Positions 21,738-32,622 of a DNA stretch of 64,000 nucleotides are shown piece by piece. The position numbers and the translations under genes were made by a program. Source of the DNA: Lepidostoma basale (taxonomy: Eukaryota > Arthropoda > Insecta > Trichoptera > Lepidostomatidae); assembly GCA_022606425.2 (NCBI GenBank), contig JAHDVF020001564.1, positions 1,550,001-1,614,000 of the forward strand. Reading direction: 5' to 3'. The notes beneath the pieces are model-generated. The model was not told the origin of the DNA. It worked only from the letters and a program-made list of their open reading frames with translations, and searched no databases. How positions within the stretch are numbered: position 1 is the stretch's first letter; every line of letters starts with the position of its first letter.

Positions 21738-21978
21738 AATCAAAGAAAGCGAAAATGGCCATTCACAATGGAGTTCTGGTCCCAACCCTTATGTGTGGGA
21801 GCGAAGCATGAAACTGGCAGAAGAATAAATGCGGTAGAGTGTGGAAGAACGATGCACGATAGAATTTTAAATGCTGATAAAAGAAAGGAATTTGAATTAT
21901 GAATGGATTGCTGCGTTGGTTAAAAAAGTATACTTCAACGACGTAAATGGAGTACGGAGTCGAGGAAGACCGATGAAA

Positions 21979-22187
21979 ATATCATTTACATCATCAGCCG
22001 TCTGTCATGCACTGCTGAATGTAGGCCTTTCCCAAAGTCCGCCAACGCCCCCTATTTATTGCCACTCCCATCCATCCAAGTCCAGCAATCCTCTTCAGAT
22101 CGTCGGTCCAGCGGGCAGGGGGACGTCCAACTCTACGGAATCCTGTACGCGGTCTCCACTCCAGAACCCGTCTTCCCCACCGGCTGT
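21979..22187 (-). mobile_element. LINE-B 3' end inserted in LINE-A1
   Basis: Minus frame 21994-22248 reads RWGRRVLEWRPRTGFRRVGR, PPARWTDDLKRIAGLGWMG and ends AYIQQCMTDG. The reversed TGATG tail is at 21980-21996. Nearly the same protein as the 11.65 kb copy. Confidence 0.85.
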
Positions 22188-22213
22188 TCAAATTAATCAC
22201 ATTTGAAGGTTGG

Positions 22214-23134
22214 TTTAAAGAGCTGAAAGGGTTGAATGTAGGTGCCAAAATGAGCGGAGTGTCAGTAAGCTGTCTCTTGTATGCGGATGATGCTGTCCTT
22301 CTTGAATGACAACGGGCATGAATTACTAGTCCTGGTGAATTGTATGTATGAGGTATGCATGCGAAATGATCTGATGATGAATGTTAATAAGTCCAAGGTA
22401 ATGATTTTTGAAAAGGAAGAAACCACGACAGTCTGCAACATTAGCGTGAATGGTGAAAATTTGGAGCAAGTAGTTGAGTTCGTGTATTTAGGTAGTATGT
22501 TTACAAGAGATGGGCGAGTGGAGAGGGATATTGAAAGAAGGGTTGGGGCAGGCAACAAAGTGAATGGTGCACTTAAAGTTGTCATCGCAAACAAAAACCT
22601 ATCCAAAAAAGCTAGAATGGCAGTGCACAATGGTGTTCTTCTACCGACCCTTATGTATGGAAGCGAAGCATGGAACTGGCAAAGGAAGGATGAAAGTAGA
22701 ATAAATGCAGTAGAAATGAGATCTCTTAGACGAATGTGTGGATATTCTGTGTATGATAGAGTGTCGAATGAAAATATAAGAAGAGAATGCGGTGCGAATG
22801 ATGGTGTCATGAACAAAATAATGAAAGGATTATTAAGATGGTTTGGACATATGGAAAGAATGAATAAAGAAAGAATGGTAAAAAAATTATATGTTAATGA
22901 TGTAAATGCAACCAGAAATAGAGGAAGACCGAGGATAACGTGGCCCGATCAAATAAATCAAATATTGAATGTCGGCCATGTGAGGAGTCAGAGAAATCGA
23001 CGCGCGTGCATGACACGATGTATGAATGTTGAGGAATCGAGAGAAATATGTCAGGAAAGAAAAGTGTGGCAGTCCATTTTTTCTGCCTACCCCTTCGGGG
23101 AGACGGCGTGAAGGTTAGTTAATTAGTTAGTTAG
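22214..23134 (+). mobile_element. LINE-A, best preserved C-terminal half
   Basis: Flanked by an 11-bp TSD TTGAAGGTTGG (22203-22213 and 23135-23145). The TTAG tail lies at 23113-23134. It is 5'-truncated within the RT palm, with CLLYADDAVL visible (YADD 22280-22291). A small frameshift follows; then one frame runs to the natural stop. Confidence 0.9.
22281..23111 (+). pseudogene. LINE-A pol C-terminal open frame, 276 codons
   Basis: Order of motifs: MNVNKSKVMIFEKEE (RT end), VNGENLEQVVEFVYLGSMFT, KKARMAVHNGVLLPTLMYGS, INAVEMRSLRRMCGYSVYDR, LLRWFGHMERMNKERMVKKL, NRGRPRITWPDQINQILN, RACMTRCMNVEESREICQ, ending SAYPFGETA. The ATG is in a shifted frame relative to the upstream YADD, so this is a truncated LINE frame, not a host gene. 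The C-terminal block is shared by all LINE-A copies and its function is unknown. Confidence 0.8.
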
Positions 23135-23229
23135 TTGAAGGTTGGTCATGTGAGAAGTCGAAGGAATCGGCGTGCGTGTATGACTCGTTATATGAATGTG
23201 GAGGAAGCTAGAGATGTGATGGAGATAAT

Positions 23230-23587
23230 ACAGCTGCAGCGTTAGCTAATAAAATATTTCAACTTGTGACATTATTGATCCGCGCCTTCATATGTCAGGG
23301 AAAGTTTCTGTTTTTCGGAGTCTCCTCGGTACAGCTTTACGCGAATGAAGTATGAGGTACCTAATTTACTATGTTAAGTAACATAACACCCTGGCCTCCG
23401 AGTTAAGTGCTCCGCGAATTGTCGTGCGGTATCAGAAAAGTTACGACGAATTTCCTTAAATGTGTTCGCTGGTTTACGTCAGCTTCTACCGTAGAAAATG
23501 TTTACGGGAAGGCGATAACTTTATGGCATCTCGTAACAGAGTCATTGTATCCCTAAGTACGAGTATATGACAATTTTAAAACACTAA
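23230..23587. other. Unassigned, GC-richer stretch
   Basis: No matching repeat elsewhere in the window and no convincing frame. It may be host sequence. Confidence 0.3.
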
Positions 23588-23602
23588 TCAATTCAAGAAT
23601 TA

Positions 23603-24115
23603 CAATTTTTTTTGTGAATGTACACTTATACTTGTATACGAATACTGGATTTCAGTATAAGTATCCATTCACAAAAAATATTTGTAATCATTCTGGTCAA
23701 TTCTTTGGCATATAGATAGGAGTGATATCTCCAGGCGGCTTCTAAACAATGCGCTAATGGCGATAGCCTTCACATTGAGTAGTTTGCTAAATGCTAAAAA
23801 TTAATCTCCATAGATGGCGTTAGTGTGTGGATTATATAGATTAATCTTAAAAAGATTAACATGTGTAATCAAATCTACATATATGGCGTATTGAAACTGA
23901 CATGTGTAGATAAGTATAGATTTGTAACATATATACAACCTCAAAAAATTGGTCTTACATGGTCATAAAGAAATAGGTGGAATGGGGAATGTTGTAATTA
24001 CATAAAGCGTGCGCTTAACCCAACCAATGATAGGTCATAAGTCCTGTAAACACCTTGATCAACCATATTCAGTTTCCAATTTGCATCTTCGTCTCTATTG
24101 AGATATAATCAAATT
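23603..24115 (-). mobile_element. SINE-M, minus, with 15-bp TSD
   Basis: A perfect TSD TCAATTCAAGAATTA lies at 23588-23602 and 24116-24130. The 5' end (right side) is ATTATATCTCAATAGAGACG in sense. The 3' end (left) is A-rich, reversed as CAATTTTTTTTGTGAATG. The size (513 bp) exceeds other copies. No coding frame. Confidence 0.75.
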
Positions 24116-24130
24116 TCAATTCAAGAATTA

Positions 24131-24745
24131 ATTCCATCTCAATAGAGACAAAGATGCAAATTGGAAACAGAATATGGTTGATCAAGGTGTTTACAGGACT
24201 TATGACCTGTCATTGGTTGGGTTAAGCGCACGCTTTATGTAATACAACATTCCCCATTCCATATTTTTTTTTCTTATGACCACCATGTTTGACAAACTTT
24301 TTGGAAGTTGTATATATGTTAATCTCCAAGACTACTCTTTACGTGGTAGTTTATACAATCTACATACTTACGCCATCTATGAAGATTTGCTTTTATTAAG
24401 CACTAAGCAGAATATCTTTTCAACACAATGTGAAAGGCTACCGCCATTAGCGCATTGTTAGAAACCGCCTCGAGATGTTACTCCTATCTATATGCCAAAC
24501 TTGGACCAGTTATGTTTTTTTAAGAATTGATAACCCGCAATGGGTGAAATCCAGTATTCGTGTACAAGTATTTGTATACATTTAAAAAATGTTGTAAAAA
24601 AAATTAATCAATTCCTTCGTCGTATCACGACAGTACAATGGAGTCTACGCCAACATCCCCAAACAGCAAACTAATATACTCCAACATTTTGTTTTGAATG
24701 TATGCAAATATTTGTAGACAAATACTGGATTTTACCCATTACTGG
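24131..24745 (+). mobile_element. SINE-M, plus, head to head with the previous copy
   Basis: It starts ATTCCATCTCAATAGAGACA, followed by AGGACTTATGACCTGTCATT and CATTGGTTGGGTTAAGCGCA. It ends near GGTGAAATCCAGTATTCG and A-runs at 24585-24605. Together with 23603-24115 it makes a near-palindrome over 1 kb. Confidence 0.7.
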
Positions 24746-24749
24746 TCAA

Positions 24750-25565
24750 TCATTAAGAATTAATTGTATCTCAATAGAGACGAAGATGTAAATTATTTGG
24801 AAACAGAATATGGAGGTCGAGGCGTTTATAGCACGTATGACCTGCCGTTCATTCTTCAACTGCCCGTTCAATGTACAATACCCAAATTTTATTCCAGACC
24901 TTATAGATCTTAATATACCCTTACCTTCTAACATGTCCACTCTCATCTCCTCATCTAACAAAAACCTGTATAAAATACTAATAAAATTCCTGAGACTTAC
25001 CTAATAAAATAAATCTGTAACAAATTCCACACTACTAACAAATAATTATTACTAACCCTAGATGTAATTTGTGTATCTTCCATAGATTAATCCCTTAATT
25101 GACTACTACTAATAGACAACAACTACCCTTACTTGGGACTGGCCAGAACACCCACAATCGGTGAAAAGCCATAAAAAAGAAAGAAGAAGAAGAGAAGACC
25201 TGCCATTGGTTGGGTTAAGCGATCGCTTTATGTAATACAACATTTTCCATTCCACCCTTCTTACGACCACCACGTCTGACAATCATTTTTGAAAGATGTA
25301 TATATGCTACTTTGTTGAGAAACATTCCACATATTTTAGTTCAATCTACACTTGCGCCATTTATAAAGATTAGATGTAAGCATTAAGCAGAAAATCTATA
25401 TTAATGTAATGTGAAAGAATCAACCCAATTATCACACATTAATAGACAACGCCTGAAGAAAACTCTCCAATTTTTATATGCTTTTAACTAGGACCAGTTT
25501 TTATACAACATTTTGTTTTGAATGTATACAAATACTTTAAGACAAATACTGGATTTTACCCATTA
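24750..25565 (+). mobile_element. SINE-M, interrupted
   Basis: 5' part 24757-24846 (TTAATTGTATCTCAATAGAG). 3' part 25197-25565 (CATTGGTTGGGTTAAGCGAT to an ACTGGATTTTACCC end). A LINE fragment separates them. A further 5' scrap of the family is at 25570-25620. Confidence 0.65.
24847..25196 (+). mobile_element. 5'-truncated LINE (I/Loa-like) in SINE-M
   Basis: TSD GACCTGCC at 24839-24846 and 25197-25204. The in-frame C-terminus reads FFNCPFNVQYPNFIPD then LPSNMSTLISSSNKNLYKIL and stops at 25004. The 3' UTR ends GAAGAAGAAGAGAA. The motif resembles the ORF2 end of I/Loa-type elements; the clade is a guess. Confidence 0.65.
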
Positions 25566-25624
25566 AGAATTAATAGTATCTCAATATAGACGAAGATGTA
25601 AATTCTGTTTCCAAATAACTTACA

Positions 25625-26110
25625 TCTTGAAGACTGATAAGAGGTGTGCCGAAGAGTTGTCACATAACACAGCATCTTGAGGAGCTCCACTGGTTGAAAT
25701 GTCCAGAAAGAATACAAGATAAGCTCTGCTGGATGGTCTTTAAGGCGTTGTACGGTAAGGCACCAGCTTATATATCTGAACTCTGTATCAATGAGATCCT
25801 GAATGGCAGACAGTCTACATTGCGATCAGCTAAAACTTCTGCGATCGGTAGATTGACAGGCCCTTCAGCCTAGAACAATCTTCCAGCAGACCTTAATTGT
25901 GCATTGATAATCAGTCAGAGTTTAGACCGAGACTCAAAACGCAACTTTTCAAATTATCCTTTCCTGTAAGAAGGGTTGATCGACTGCATTGGGTGCAGCC
26001 CTCATTCTAAGGATGTTTATTTTTAACTAGTTCATAAAACGCAGCATTTTCTACAGTGCCCTTGAGATGAGAAATGCATTAAAATGGCGCTCTATCAATT
26101 ATCCAATTTA
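25625..26110 (+). mobile_element. LINE-L (L2/CR1-like) 3' end
   Basis: Frame 25646-25873: ITQHLEELHWLKCPERIQDK, then WMVFKALYGKAPAYISELC. This is the classic L2/CR1 LHWLPV...FK...G.AP.YL motif. The 3' end has the L2-type signature CCCTTGAGATGAG...AATGGCGCTCTATC (26061-26095). Confidence 0.8.
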
Positions 26111-26149
26111 TTATTATATTATGCATGTGGCTTCATCATGCTGGAACCA

Positions 26150-26830
26150 TAGCTGTGGAAGGTTTTACACAGCTTGCCTCAATCTCTACATGAGGGAGTA
26201 TGGGGCTGAGTATGGTTGTATGGTAATCTGAGTATGGTAAAAAACAAGTGTTTTATTTATAATTTAATCATGTCGTACCACAAAGTGAATGCCAAAACAA
26301 TAAATAACATGAGGGAGTATGGTAGTTATCCGTGAATCTATCCCACGGCATTTCTTTAAGGAATGCTTGGAACCAATTCTTTACAGCTTCGAAGAGATGG
26401 GCATCTTATTATCCATTTCATTAAATTAATCAGCGGATATTTCGAGAACTCAGCCGTGCTAGAGGGTGTTGGTCTTTTTGTCCCTGGTAGATTTCTCCGA
26501 CAGCGACAGCACAGATTGTTTTACCTACCGGCCACCAGAACCAATCTGATTCTGGTGACACCGGTAGGAAGAGCAATTAGTCTGCTGAACACGGTCTCCT
26601 CGGAGATCGACGTCTTTCAAATTAGTGAATGTACGTTCAGGAGACAAATACTCTTGACTTTAGAAAGTATCTTGTCTTCCTAATGTCGAACCATCTCTAA
26701 TGCGTTCCTGGTACTATGTTGTATTTTTATAATATTTTACCTGTACTCAATAGATGCCTTAAACATTTTCCTGTTTGTTATGTCTTTTGAGTTAATAAAC
26801 TGATTTGATTTGATTTGATTTGATAATGAT
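26150..26830 (+). mobile_element. LINE-J 3' end
   Basis: The open frame 26363-26683 (106 codons, natural stop) encodes MLGTNSLQLRRDGHLIIHFI, GLFVPGRFLRQRQHRLFYLP, RTNLILVTPVGRAISLLNTV and SSEIDVFQISECTFRR. The (TGATT)n tail is at 26801-26825. Best LINE-J C-terminus here. Confidence 0.85.
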
Positions 26831-26839
26831 CATTTTATT

Positions 26840-26970
26840 ATTTAGTTCATAAAACTTTTACTGCCGTAGCATTCACTTATAATATTTGCATATGACACTC
26901 TACAAATTACAATTTTTCATACATTCGTCTAAGAGATTTAATTTCTACTGCATCTATTCTTATTTTTTTC
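26840..26970 (-). mobile_element. LINE-A fragment
   Basis: Minus strand: decayed INAVEIKSLRRM and an RVSYANIISECYG-like run. Truncated at both ends. Confidence 0.55.
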
Positions 26971-27463
26971 CGAAAAACATTTTTATTTAAAATTGACATA
27001 TTTAAGAAATGCAAGCGAATTGCGTTTGAACTACGTGATATTGTATTCGCTGACAGAATGAAATGACGTCGGCGGCATAAGAATAATGCTCGGTTCGGAA
27101 TTGAATTCTGTCTTGGACCCCTTGGGGAGGTCGGCAGCCTAAAAGCCCTGACAATAGGGGATGATAGGGGATCACGGTACCCCTTAGACGCAATGGAAGT
27201 CGTACATGACTCATATCACATATCAAAATCATTTATAATATGATATTGCTTTAACAGTACTCGAAATATTTATAATATTTATTTTTCGAATTAAAAATAT
27301 AACAGAATTAGTAAACATAAAAAAATTATATAGTAGTATACCCGCCGACTTTTATGTATGAAAGTGAAGCTTGGAGTTGCCAGAAAAACGATGATAGTAG
27401 GATAAATGCCGTATAATTGAGGATAATAAGAAGAATGTGCGTAAAATTATGTATGATAGAATA

Positions 27464-27685
27464 TTAATGTTAAAATTTAAAACACTTTTAATATCACAAT
27501 TCATTTTTATTCATACCGAGTGTCGCGACAGCTGTTTCGCCAACTGATGATGCCAACATCGGTTGGCGAAACAGCTGTCGCGACACTCGGAGTGAATAAA
27601 AAGAAATTGTGATATTATAAGAGTGTTTTAAATTTTAACAGTAATAATGTTGAAGTATCATAGTGTTTCGGCCAAAACAATGGAC
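27464..27685. mobile_element. 222-bp foldback retroposon with central hammerhead
   Basis: A perfect 12-bp TSD TATGATAGAATA lies at 27452-27463 and 27686-27697, inside LINE-A2. The core arms 27516-27543 and 27563-27590 are 28-nt perfect inverted repeats; weaker pairing extends to about 27480 and 27628. Each arm carries the hammerhead 3' half (GCGAAACAGCTGTCGCG) on opposite strands. The right end GTGTTTCGGCCAAAACAATG recurs inverted at 44.7 and 45.56 kb. Confidence 0.85.
27544..27590 (+). ncRNA. Hammerhead core within the foldback
   Basis: Core CTGATGA 27544-27550, extra T 27551, stem II GCCAAC 27552-27557 with GTTGGC 27562-27567, GAAA 27568-27571, stem III ACAGCTGT 27571-27578, cleavage nucleotide C27579. 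The immediate 5' flank comes from the inverted arm, so a local stem I is not formed. Cleavage may need another partner. Confidence 0.7.
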
Positions 27686-27812
27686 TATGATAGAATACCT
27701 AATGATGATGTAAGAAAGGAATGTAAGGCGGATGAATCCGTGATAAATAAAATTAAGAAAGGGTCACTAAGATGGTTTGGACGTATGGAACGAATGGATG
27801 AGGAAGTTGTTA

Positions 27813-27850
27813 AATATATATATACATATATATATATATATAAAGAGAAG

Positions 27851-27883
<33 letters not shown>

Positions 27884-27906
27884 TATGAGAGCATATATAT
27901 ATAGTG

Positions 27907-27941
<35 letters not shown>

Positions 27942-27950
27942 GCAGAGAGA

Positions 27951-28018
<68 letters not shown>

Positions 28019-28021
28019 CAG

Positions 28022-28061
<40 letters not shown>

Positions 28062-28083
28062 TATACATATATATATATATATA
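27813..28083. repeat. (AT)n microsatellite, interrupted
   Basis: Long AT dinucleotide runs broken by short GAGAGCA, GTGAGCAGAGAGAG and GCAGT islands. It replaces the AAAAGTTGTACACAAG part of LINE-A2. The poly-YI frames across it are artefacts. Confidence 0.95.
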
Positions 28084-28324
28084 AGTAGTGTGAACGGAAA
28101 AAGAAGCCGAGGAAGATATGTCATGACCGAAAGGCGGCCATCTTCGAAGTATTAACAATCAATGAGCGTGCGTGTCACGATGTGTGAATGTAGAACAGGC
28201 GCGAGAGTTATGTCAGGATAGAACAGTGTGGCGGCCCATCCTCTTAGCCTTGAAATGACGTGATACCATCAGACTTCTCTAAATTGCTTTACATCATCAA
28301 AGGAAGAAGGGTAGAATTAACTAT

Positions 28325-28870
28325 ACATAAGAGACATGGTCAATTCCTTCGACAATGACAAGACAAGGAATACCGAAAAGTGGTACCGTTGCAGAAAGGA
28401 ACCACTTGAGGGTTTTTAAGCAGATGGGTCTGCCCACGAATGTACGAAGAGATTGATGTACGAAGCGTATGTTAAAAGCCGACTGACATATATGATTCCC
28501 TTCTGGGGGATAGGAAACCAAAAGGACATCTCCAGACTCCAAACCATACAAGTTTACAGACAAACAAAACAAATGGACATTATCAGACCTGACCAAATAT
28601 GAGACCTTAAAAATTGTACACAAAATGACCATGGAAAAGACAACAGACAGCATTTACAAACTAACCAAAAATTCAGACATAAAGAGACACCGTACCAGGA
28701 ACTGCGACAGACACCACTTACCGATTGCACGAACTAAGACAGGACAATCAAGGATATTGAACAATGGATTGAAACTTTACAATGAACTACCAAAAGACAC
28801 AACAACTCAACTAAATATAAAATATATCTGAAACAATACATAATTAATAGTAATATCTAAAAATGTATCC
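28325..28870 (+). mobile_element. LINE-K (CR1/jockey-like) C-terminus
   Basis: Pieces in frame: MYEAYVKSRLTYMIPFWGIG (from 28457) and KRHRTRNCDRHHLPIARTKT, then RILNNGLKLYNELPKDT up to a stop near 28830. It is the ORF2 C-terminal pattern ending in G.KLYN.LP. Stops upstream. No close copy elsewhere in the window. Confidence 0.7.
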
Positions 28871-29044
28871 GTATAACCCAATTGGGTTTTTAAAAAAAAA
28901 TTTAAATTTTTATTTTTTTTAAATCATCTATGAGGATTTCCCCTCCCCTTTTAGACAAAATAAAATCTATAGTAATGAAGAAGAAAGAGATTCGGATAGG
29001 TAGTACGGCTACGATAGAGAAGGCTTGGCTGGAAAGTAATCCAC

Positions 29045-29190
29045 TTGATTGTAAGACCTGATGATGCTAACATCGGTTAGCGAAACAGCTGTCGCGACAA
29101 AATATAATCGATTGTTATATTTACAATTTATGACAAGTTTTTTTATAATAATGTTGAAAGTGTTGAAGTGTTTCCGCCAAAACAAACGAA
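29045..29190 (+). mobile_element. Single-unit hammerhead retroposon
   Basis: Hammerhead at the left, then about 60 AT-rich bases, then ATAATGTTGAA and GTGTTTCCGCCAAAACAA. This is the same order as the right half of the 27.5 kb foldback. Confidence 0.6.
29058..29096 (+). ncRNA. Hammerhead core
   Basis: CTGATGA 29058-29064, extra T, stem II GCTAAC 29066-29071 with GTTAGC 29076-29081 (loop ATCG), GAAA 29082-29085, ACAGCTGT 29085-29092, C29093. Stem II differs from the 27.5 kb copy by a compensatory C-G to T-A pair. Stem I pairing is weak. Confidence 0.7.
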
Positions 29191-29239
29191 TATTTTAGTT
29201 ATTTATAATTTTGTCATTTCTGTGCCTTTCTATATATTC

Positions 29240-29705
29240 TTCTTCTTCTTCCTCAGCCTATTCCCGTCCAATCCTGGTCAAAGGCCTCCTCCATTTACTT
29301 CCATGCCATTCTGTCCTCTACAGACTGCATCCAGGTTATTCCAACGTGTCTGTCTAGATCATCCTTCCAACGTAGTTGCGGTCGCCCTGCACTTCTCTTC
29401 GCCGTCCACGGTCTCCAAGTCAGCAGTCTTCTTGTCCACTTTTCATCAGAGCTTCTGGCTACGTGACCTGCCCATTGCCATTTTAGAGTCGCCACAAGTT
29501 GGATGATGTTAGTGACCTTTGTTTTTTCTCTCACCGTATCGTTTCTGACTCTGACTTAGGCTTATTCCTAACATGGCTCTTTCCATGGCTCTTTGGGTCA
29601 CTCGTAGTTTCTCGGCACTTTGTTTGGACAATGTTACAGTTTCAAGACCATAAGTACCAACTGGCAGAGCGCAGGCTTCATAGACTTTTCGTTTCAGGTT
29701 AATCG
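29240..29705 (-). mobile_element. LINE-B-like RTE C-terminal domain
   Basis: Minus frame 29295-29534 reads MREKTKVTNIIQLVATLKWQ, WAGHVARSSDEKWTRRLLTW, SAGRPQLRWKDDLDRHVG. Upstream in sense (higher coordinates) a decayed LPVGTYGLETVTLS block is present. The reversed tail is GAAGAAGAAGAA at 29240-29252. Confidence 0.8.
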
Positions 29706-30005
29706 TTTCTATATATTAAAAATTTGTAATATAGGTATAATAGAGTAGATAATAACATATAAACTTGGTACCGGTCTGTAAGTATTATAATTAAAAAAAA
29801 TCTTTTTATTATAAACAGGGGGACGAAAGAAGCCCAGAGCTCAAAACTAATCATTTCACTTCATGATTATCCCTCAATATCTCTAGAGGGTGGACATTTT
29901 CTACCCTCTTTCGTCGAAAATGACAAAATAGCCCAACAATATCAAATATTCGAATTGAGTACAAATTGAAGCATAATATAATTTATTTTCGATGACGTTT
30001 TTGCC
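29706..30005. other. No feature recognised
   Basis: AT-rich; two CTACCCTCTTTCGTC-like words near 29820-29920. No frame. Confidence 0.3.
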
Positions 30006-30009
30006 AGTC

Positions 30010-30668
30010 TATGTTAATCATCAAGCCATCTCTCCCAAGTGGTAGGCAGAAAGAATGGACCGTCACGCTGTTCTATCCTGACATATTTCTTTCGATTCCT
30101 CTACGTTCGTCTTTCTTTATTCATTCTTTCCATGAGTCCAAACTAGGCAGAAAGAATGGACTTCCACACTTTTCTTTTCTGACATTCATACATCGTGTCA
30201 TGCACGCGCGTCAATTTCTCTGACTCCGCACGTGGCCGATCTTCAATATTTGATTTATTTGATCATGCCATGTTTTCCTCGGTTTTCCTCTATTTTTAGT
30301 TCCATTTACACAGTTAACATATAAATTTTTTCCATTCTTTTTTCAATCATTCTTTCCATGTCTAAACCTTCTAAATGATCCTTACATTATTTTGTTCATA
30401 ACACCATCATTCGCACCGCATTCACTTCTTATATTTTCATCCGACACTCTTTCATACACAGAGTATCCACACATTCGTCTAAGAGATCTCATTTCTACTG
30501 CATTTATTCTACTTTCATCCTTCTTTTGCCAATTCCATGCTTCGCTTCCATACATAAGTGTCGGTAGAAGAACACCATTGTGCACTGCCAATTTATCTTA
30601 AGTGCACCATTTACTTTGTTGCCTGCCCCAACCTTTCTTTCAATATCCCTCTCTACTCACCCATATTT
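30010..30668 (-). mobile_element. LINE-A, two stacked pieces
   Basis: 30018-30146 and 30147-30668 both start with the GRQKEW-type tail region, so two truncated copies or an internal duplication lie end to end. Minus frame 30382-30591 reads MAVHNGVLLPTLMYGSEAWN then CGYSVYERVSDENIRSECG. Confidence 0.75.
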
Positions 30669-30669
30669 T

Positions 30670-31315
30670 GTACATACTACCATACTACTAAATACTACCA
30701 ACATACTACCTAAATACACGAATAAAAAATGATCTAAAAAAATCACGTCGGAAGGATAGGCAGACAGAATAGAAACTTCGTAATGATTTTGTTAACGTAA
30801 ATTTAAAAAAATAATTGAAGAAAAATTTTGAATTTTTTTATTATAAATATGTACAATATATCTATTAATGCACCGTATAAAATTAGTAAGGTAACAGCCG
30901 GTCTGATTGATGCTAGAATTATACCGGGGTTGTTTGTAGCAGGCTGCATATTGGGGTGGTTAATCTAGAGGGTGGAGTAAGCACCCTCCTTGCGCTGGCG
31001 AGTTGACAAATGCGAGGGGTGGGCGGAAAAATGCGATTGTAACGCACCGCAATTAATTTTGAATTTGCGAGATTATGATTTGTCAAAAAATTAACATGGC
31101 CGAATGCCTGAAACACCATTTTTTAAAAAATATTTCATTTTTCGAAAGAATCCAGTTTTATATTGTTTTAAATTTGGTTTTTCTTCGATTTTTTAAATTT
31201 TGTACACAAGAAATATGACAAATTAAAACCCTGTTTTCGCAATTTTAACTTTATTTTCACGACATACATTCATCATCGAGTTTATACCGTTCTTCTAATG
31301 ATGATGGTGTGAAAT
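30670..31315. other. Unassigned AT-rich stretch
   Basis: Contains ACTACC repeats (30675-30715) and a GC-richer patch at 30960-31030. No recognised element. Confidence 0.3.
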
Positions 31316-31317
31316 AT

Positions 31318-31962
31318 TTAAAATCAAATCAAATCAATTTATTAACTCAAAAGACATTACAAACAGCAAAATGTTTGGGCATGGGACATCTATTTGTACA
31401 CGTAAAATATTATAAAAATACAACATAATGCCCGTAACGCATTAGATATGGTTCGACATTAGGAAGACAATATACTGTTTAAAGTCAAAAGTATTTATCC
31501 CCTGAACGTACCTTCACTAATGTGAAAGACGTCGATCTCCGAGGAGACCGCGTTCAGCAGACTAATTGCTCTTCCCACCGGTGTCACCAGAGGCAGGTTG
31601 GTTCTGGTGGCCGGTAGGTAAAACAATTCGAGTTCTCGAAATATCGCCTGATTAATTTAAAGAATTGGGTAATGAGATGCCCATCTCTTCGAAGCTGTAA
31701 AGACTTGGTTCCGAGCATTCCTAAAAGAAATGCCGTGGGATGAGCCACGGATAACTACCATACTCCCTCATGTAGAGATACCTCAGATTTTTTTTCTGAA
31801 ACCTCTCCAGCATAACGGAATATATCTCGCCTCGTGAGGACTCCATATCACCAAACCACTTTCGAGTCTGCTCCGAACCAACGCGTTCTATAGGACTTTG
31901 AGCATATTGGGATGTCTTTAGGACGAAGTCGAAAACCTGACAAAAAGACCTTTTAAAAAAAA
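31318..31962 (-). mobile_element. LINE-J, minus orientation
   Basis: Reversed (TGATT)n tail at 31320-31337. Reversed PVGRAISLLN near 31560-31590. Further on, the minus strand encodes ERFQKKNLRYLYMREYGSYP. Matches the 26.4 kb and 4.9 kb copies combined. Confidence 0.75.
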
Positions 31963-32545
31963 AAAACCAACTAACCATCACGCCGTCTCCCCGGAGGGGT
32001 AGGCAGAAAGAATGGACTGCCACGCTGTTTTGTTCTGACATACTTCTCTCTACATTCATACATCTTGTCATGCACGCACGTCGATTTCTCCGCACATGAC
32101 CGAAATTTAATATTTGATTGATTTGATCGTGCCATGTTTTCCTCGGCCTTCCTATATTTCTAGCTCCGTTCAAGTCGTTTCCATATACTTTCTTCACCAT
32201 TCTGTGTTCACTCATTATTTTCATGTGTTCAAACTATCTTAATGACCCTTTCATTATTTTGTTTATAACACTTTCATTCGCACCGCATTCACTTCTTGTA
32301 CTTGCATTTGACACTCTATCATATACAGATTTATCGTCTTAGAGATCTCTTTTCTACTGCATTTATTCTACATTCATCCTTATTTTGCAATTTACATGCT
32401 TCAGTTTCATACATGAGATTCGGCTCTAGACACCATTATGCACTGCTATTTTAGATTTTTTGGATAGGCTTTTGTTTGCGATGACAACTTTAAGTGCACC
32501 ATTTACTCTGTTGCCTGCCCCAACCCTTCTTTCAATATCCTTATT
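31963..32545 (-). mobile_element. LINE-A
   Basis: Short reversed tail (CCAACTAACC). The minus frame from 32224 includes EHRMVKKVYGNDLNGARN and GRPRKTWHDQINQILNFG. Degraded toward its 5' side at 32545. Confidence 0.75.
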
Positions 32546-32546
32546 A

Positions 32547-32622
32547 GATGGAGTAGGCAGCTAAGAAGGGACTATTTTGGTCATGTCCAAGGAATGAACC
32601 ACCAGACTCCCCTATATTGAAC
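32547..32622 (+). mobile_element. LINE-D scrap
   Basis: RWSRQLRRDYFGHVQGMNHQ-like coding, about 75 bp, followed directly by LINE-J. Confidence 0.5.

Larger units (their letters stand above)
21740..23228 (+). mobile_element. LINE-A1 carrying two nested LINEs
   Basis: Three pieces of one A1 copy: 21740-21978 (NGVLVPTLMCGSEA to RSRGRPMK), 22188-22213, and 23146-23228 (VRSRRNRRACMTRYMNVEEA). A minus LINE-B and a plus LINE-A are inserted in it. Confidence 0.75.
27335..28265 (+). mobile_element. LINE-A2, doubly interrupted
   Basis: Pieces 27335-27463, 27698-27812 and 28084-28265. Motifs YESEAWSCQKNDDSRINAV, NDDVRKECKADESVINKIKK, KRSRGR and a tail-proximal block. The gaps hold the 222-bp hammerhead element and an (AT)n microsatellite. 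Confidence 0.8.

Noticed and set aside
27685..28158. Poly-Tyr-Ile frames over AT microsatellites
   Set aside because: Artefact of TATATA translation on both strands; the same applies at 46362-46746.
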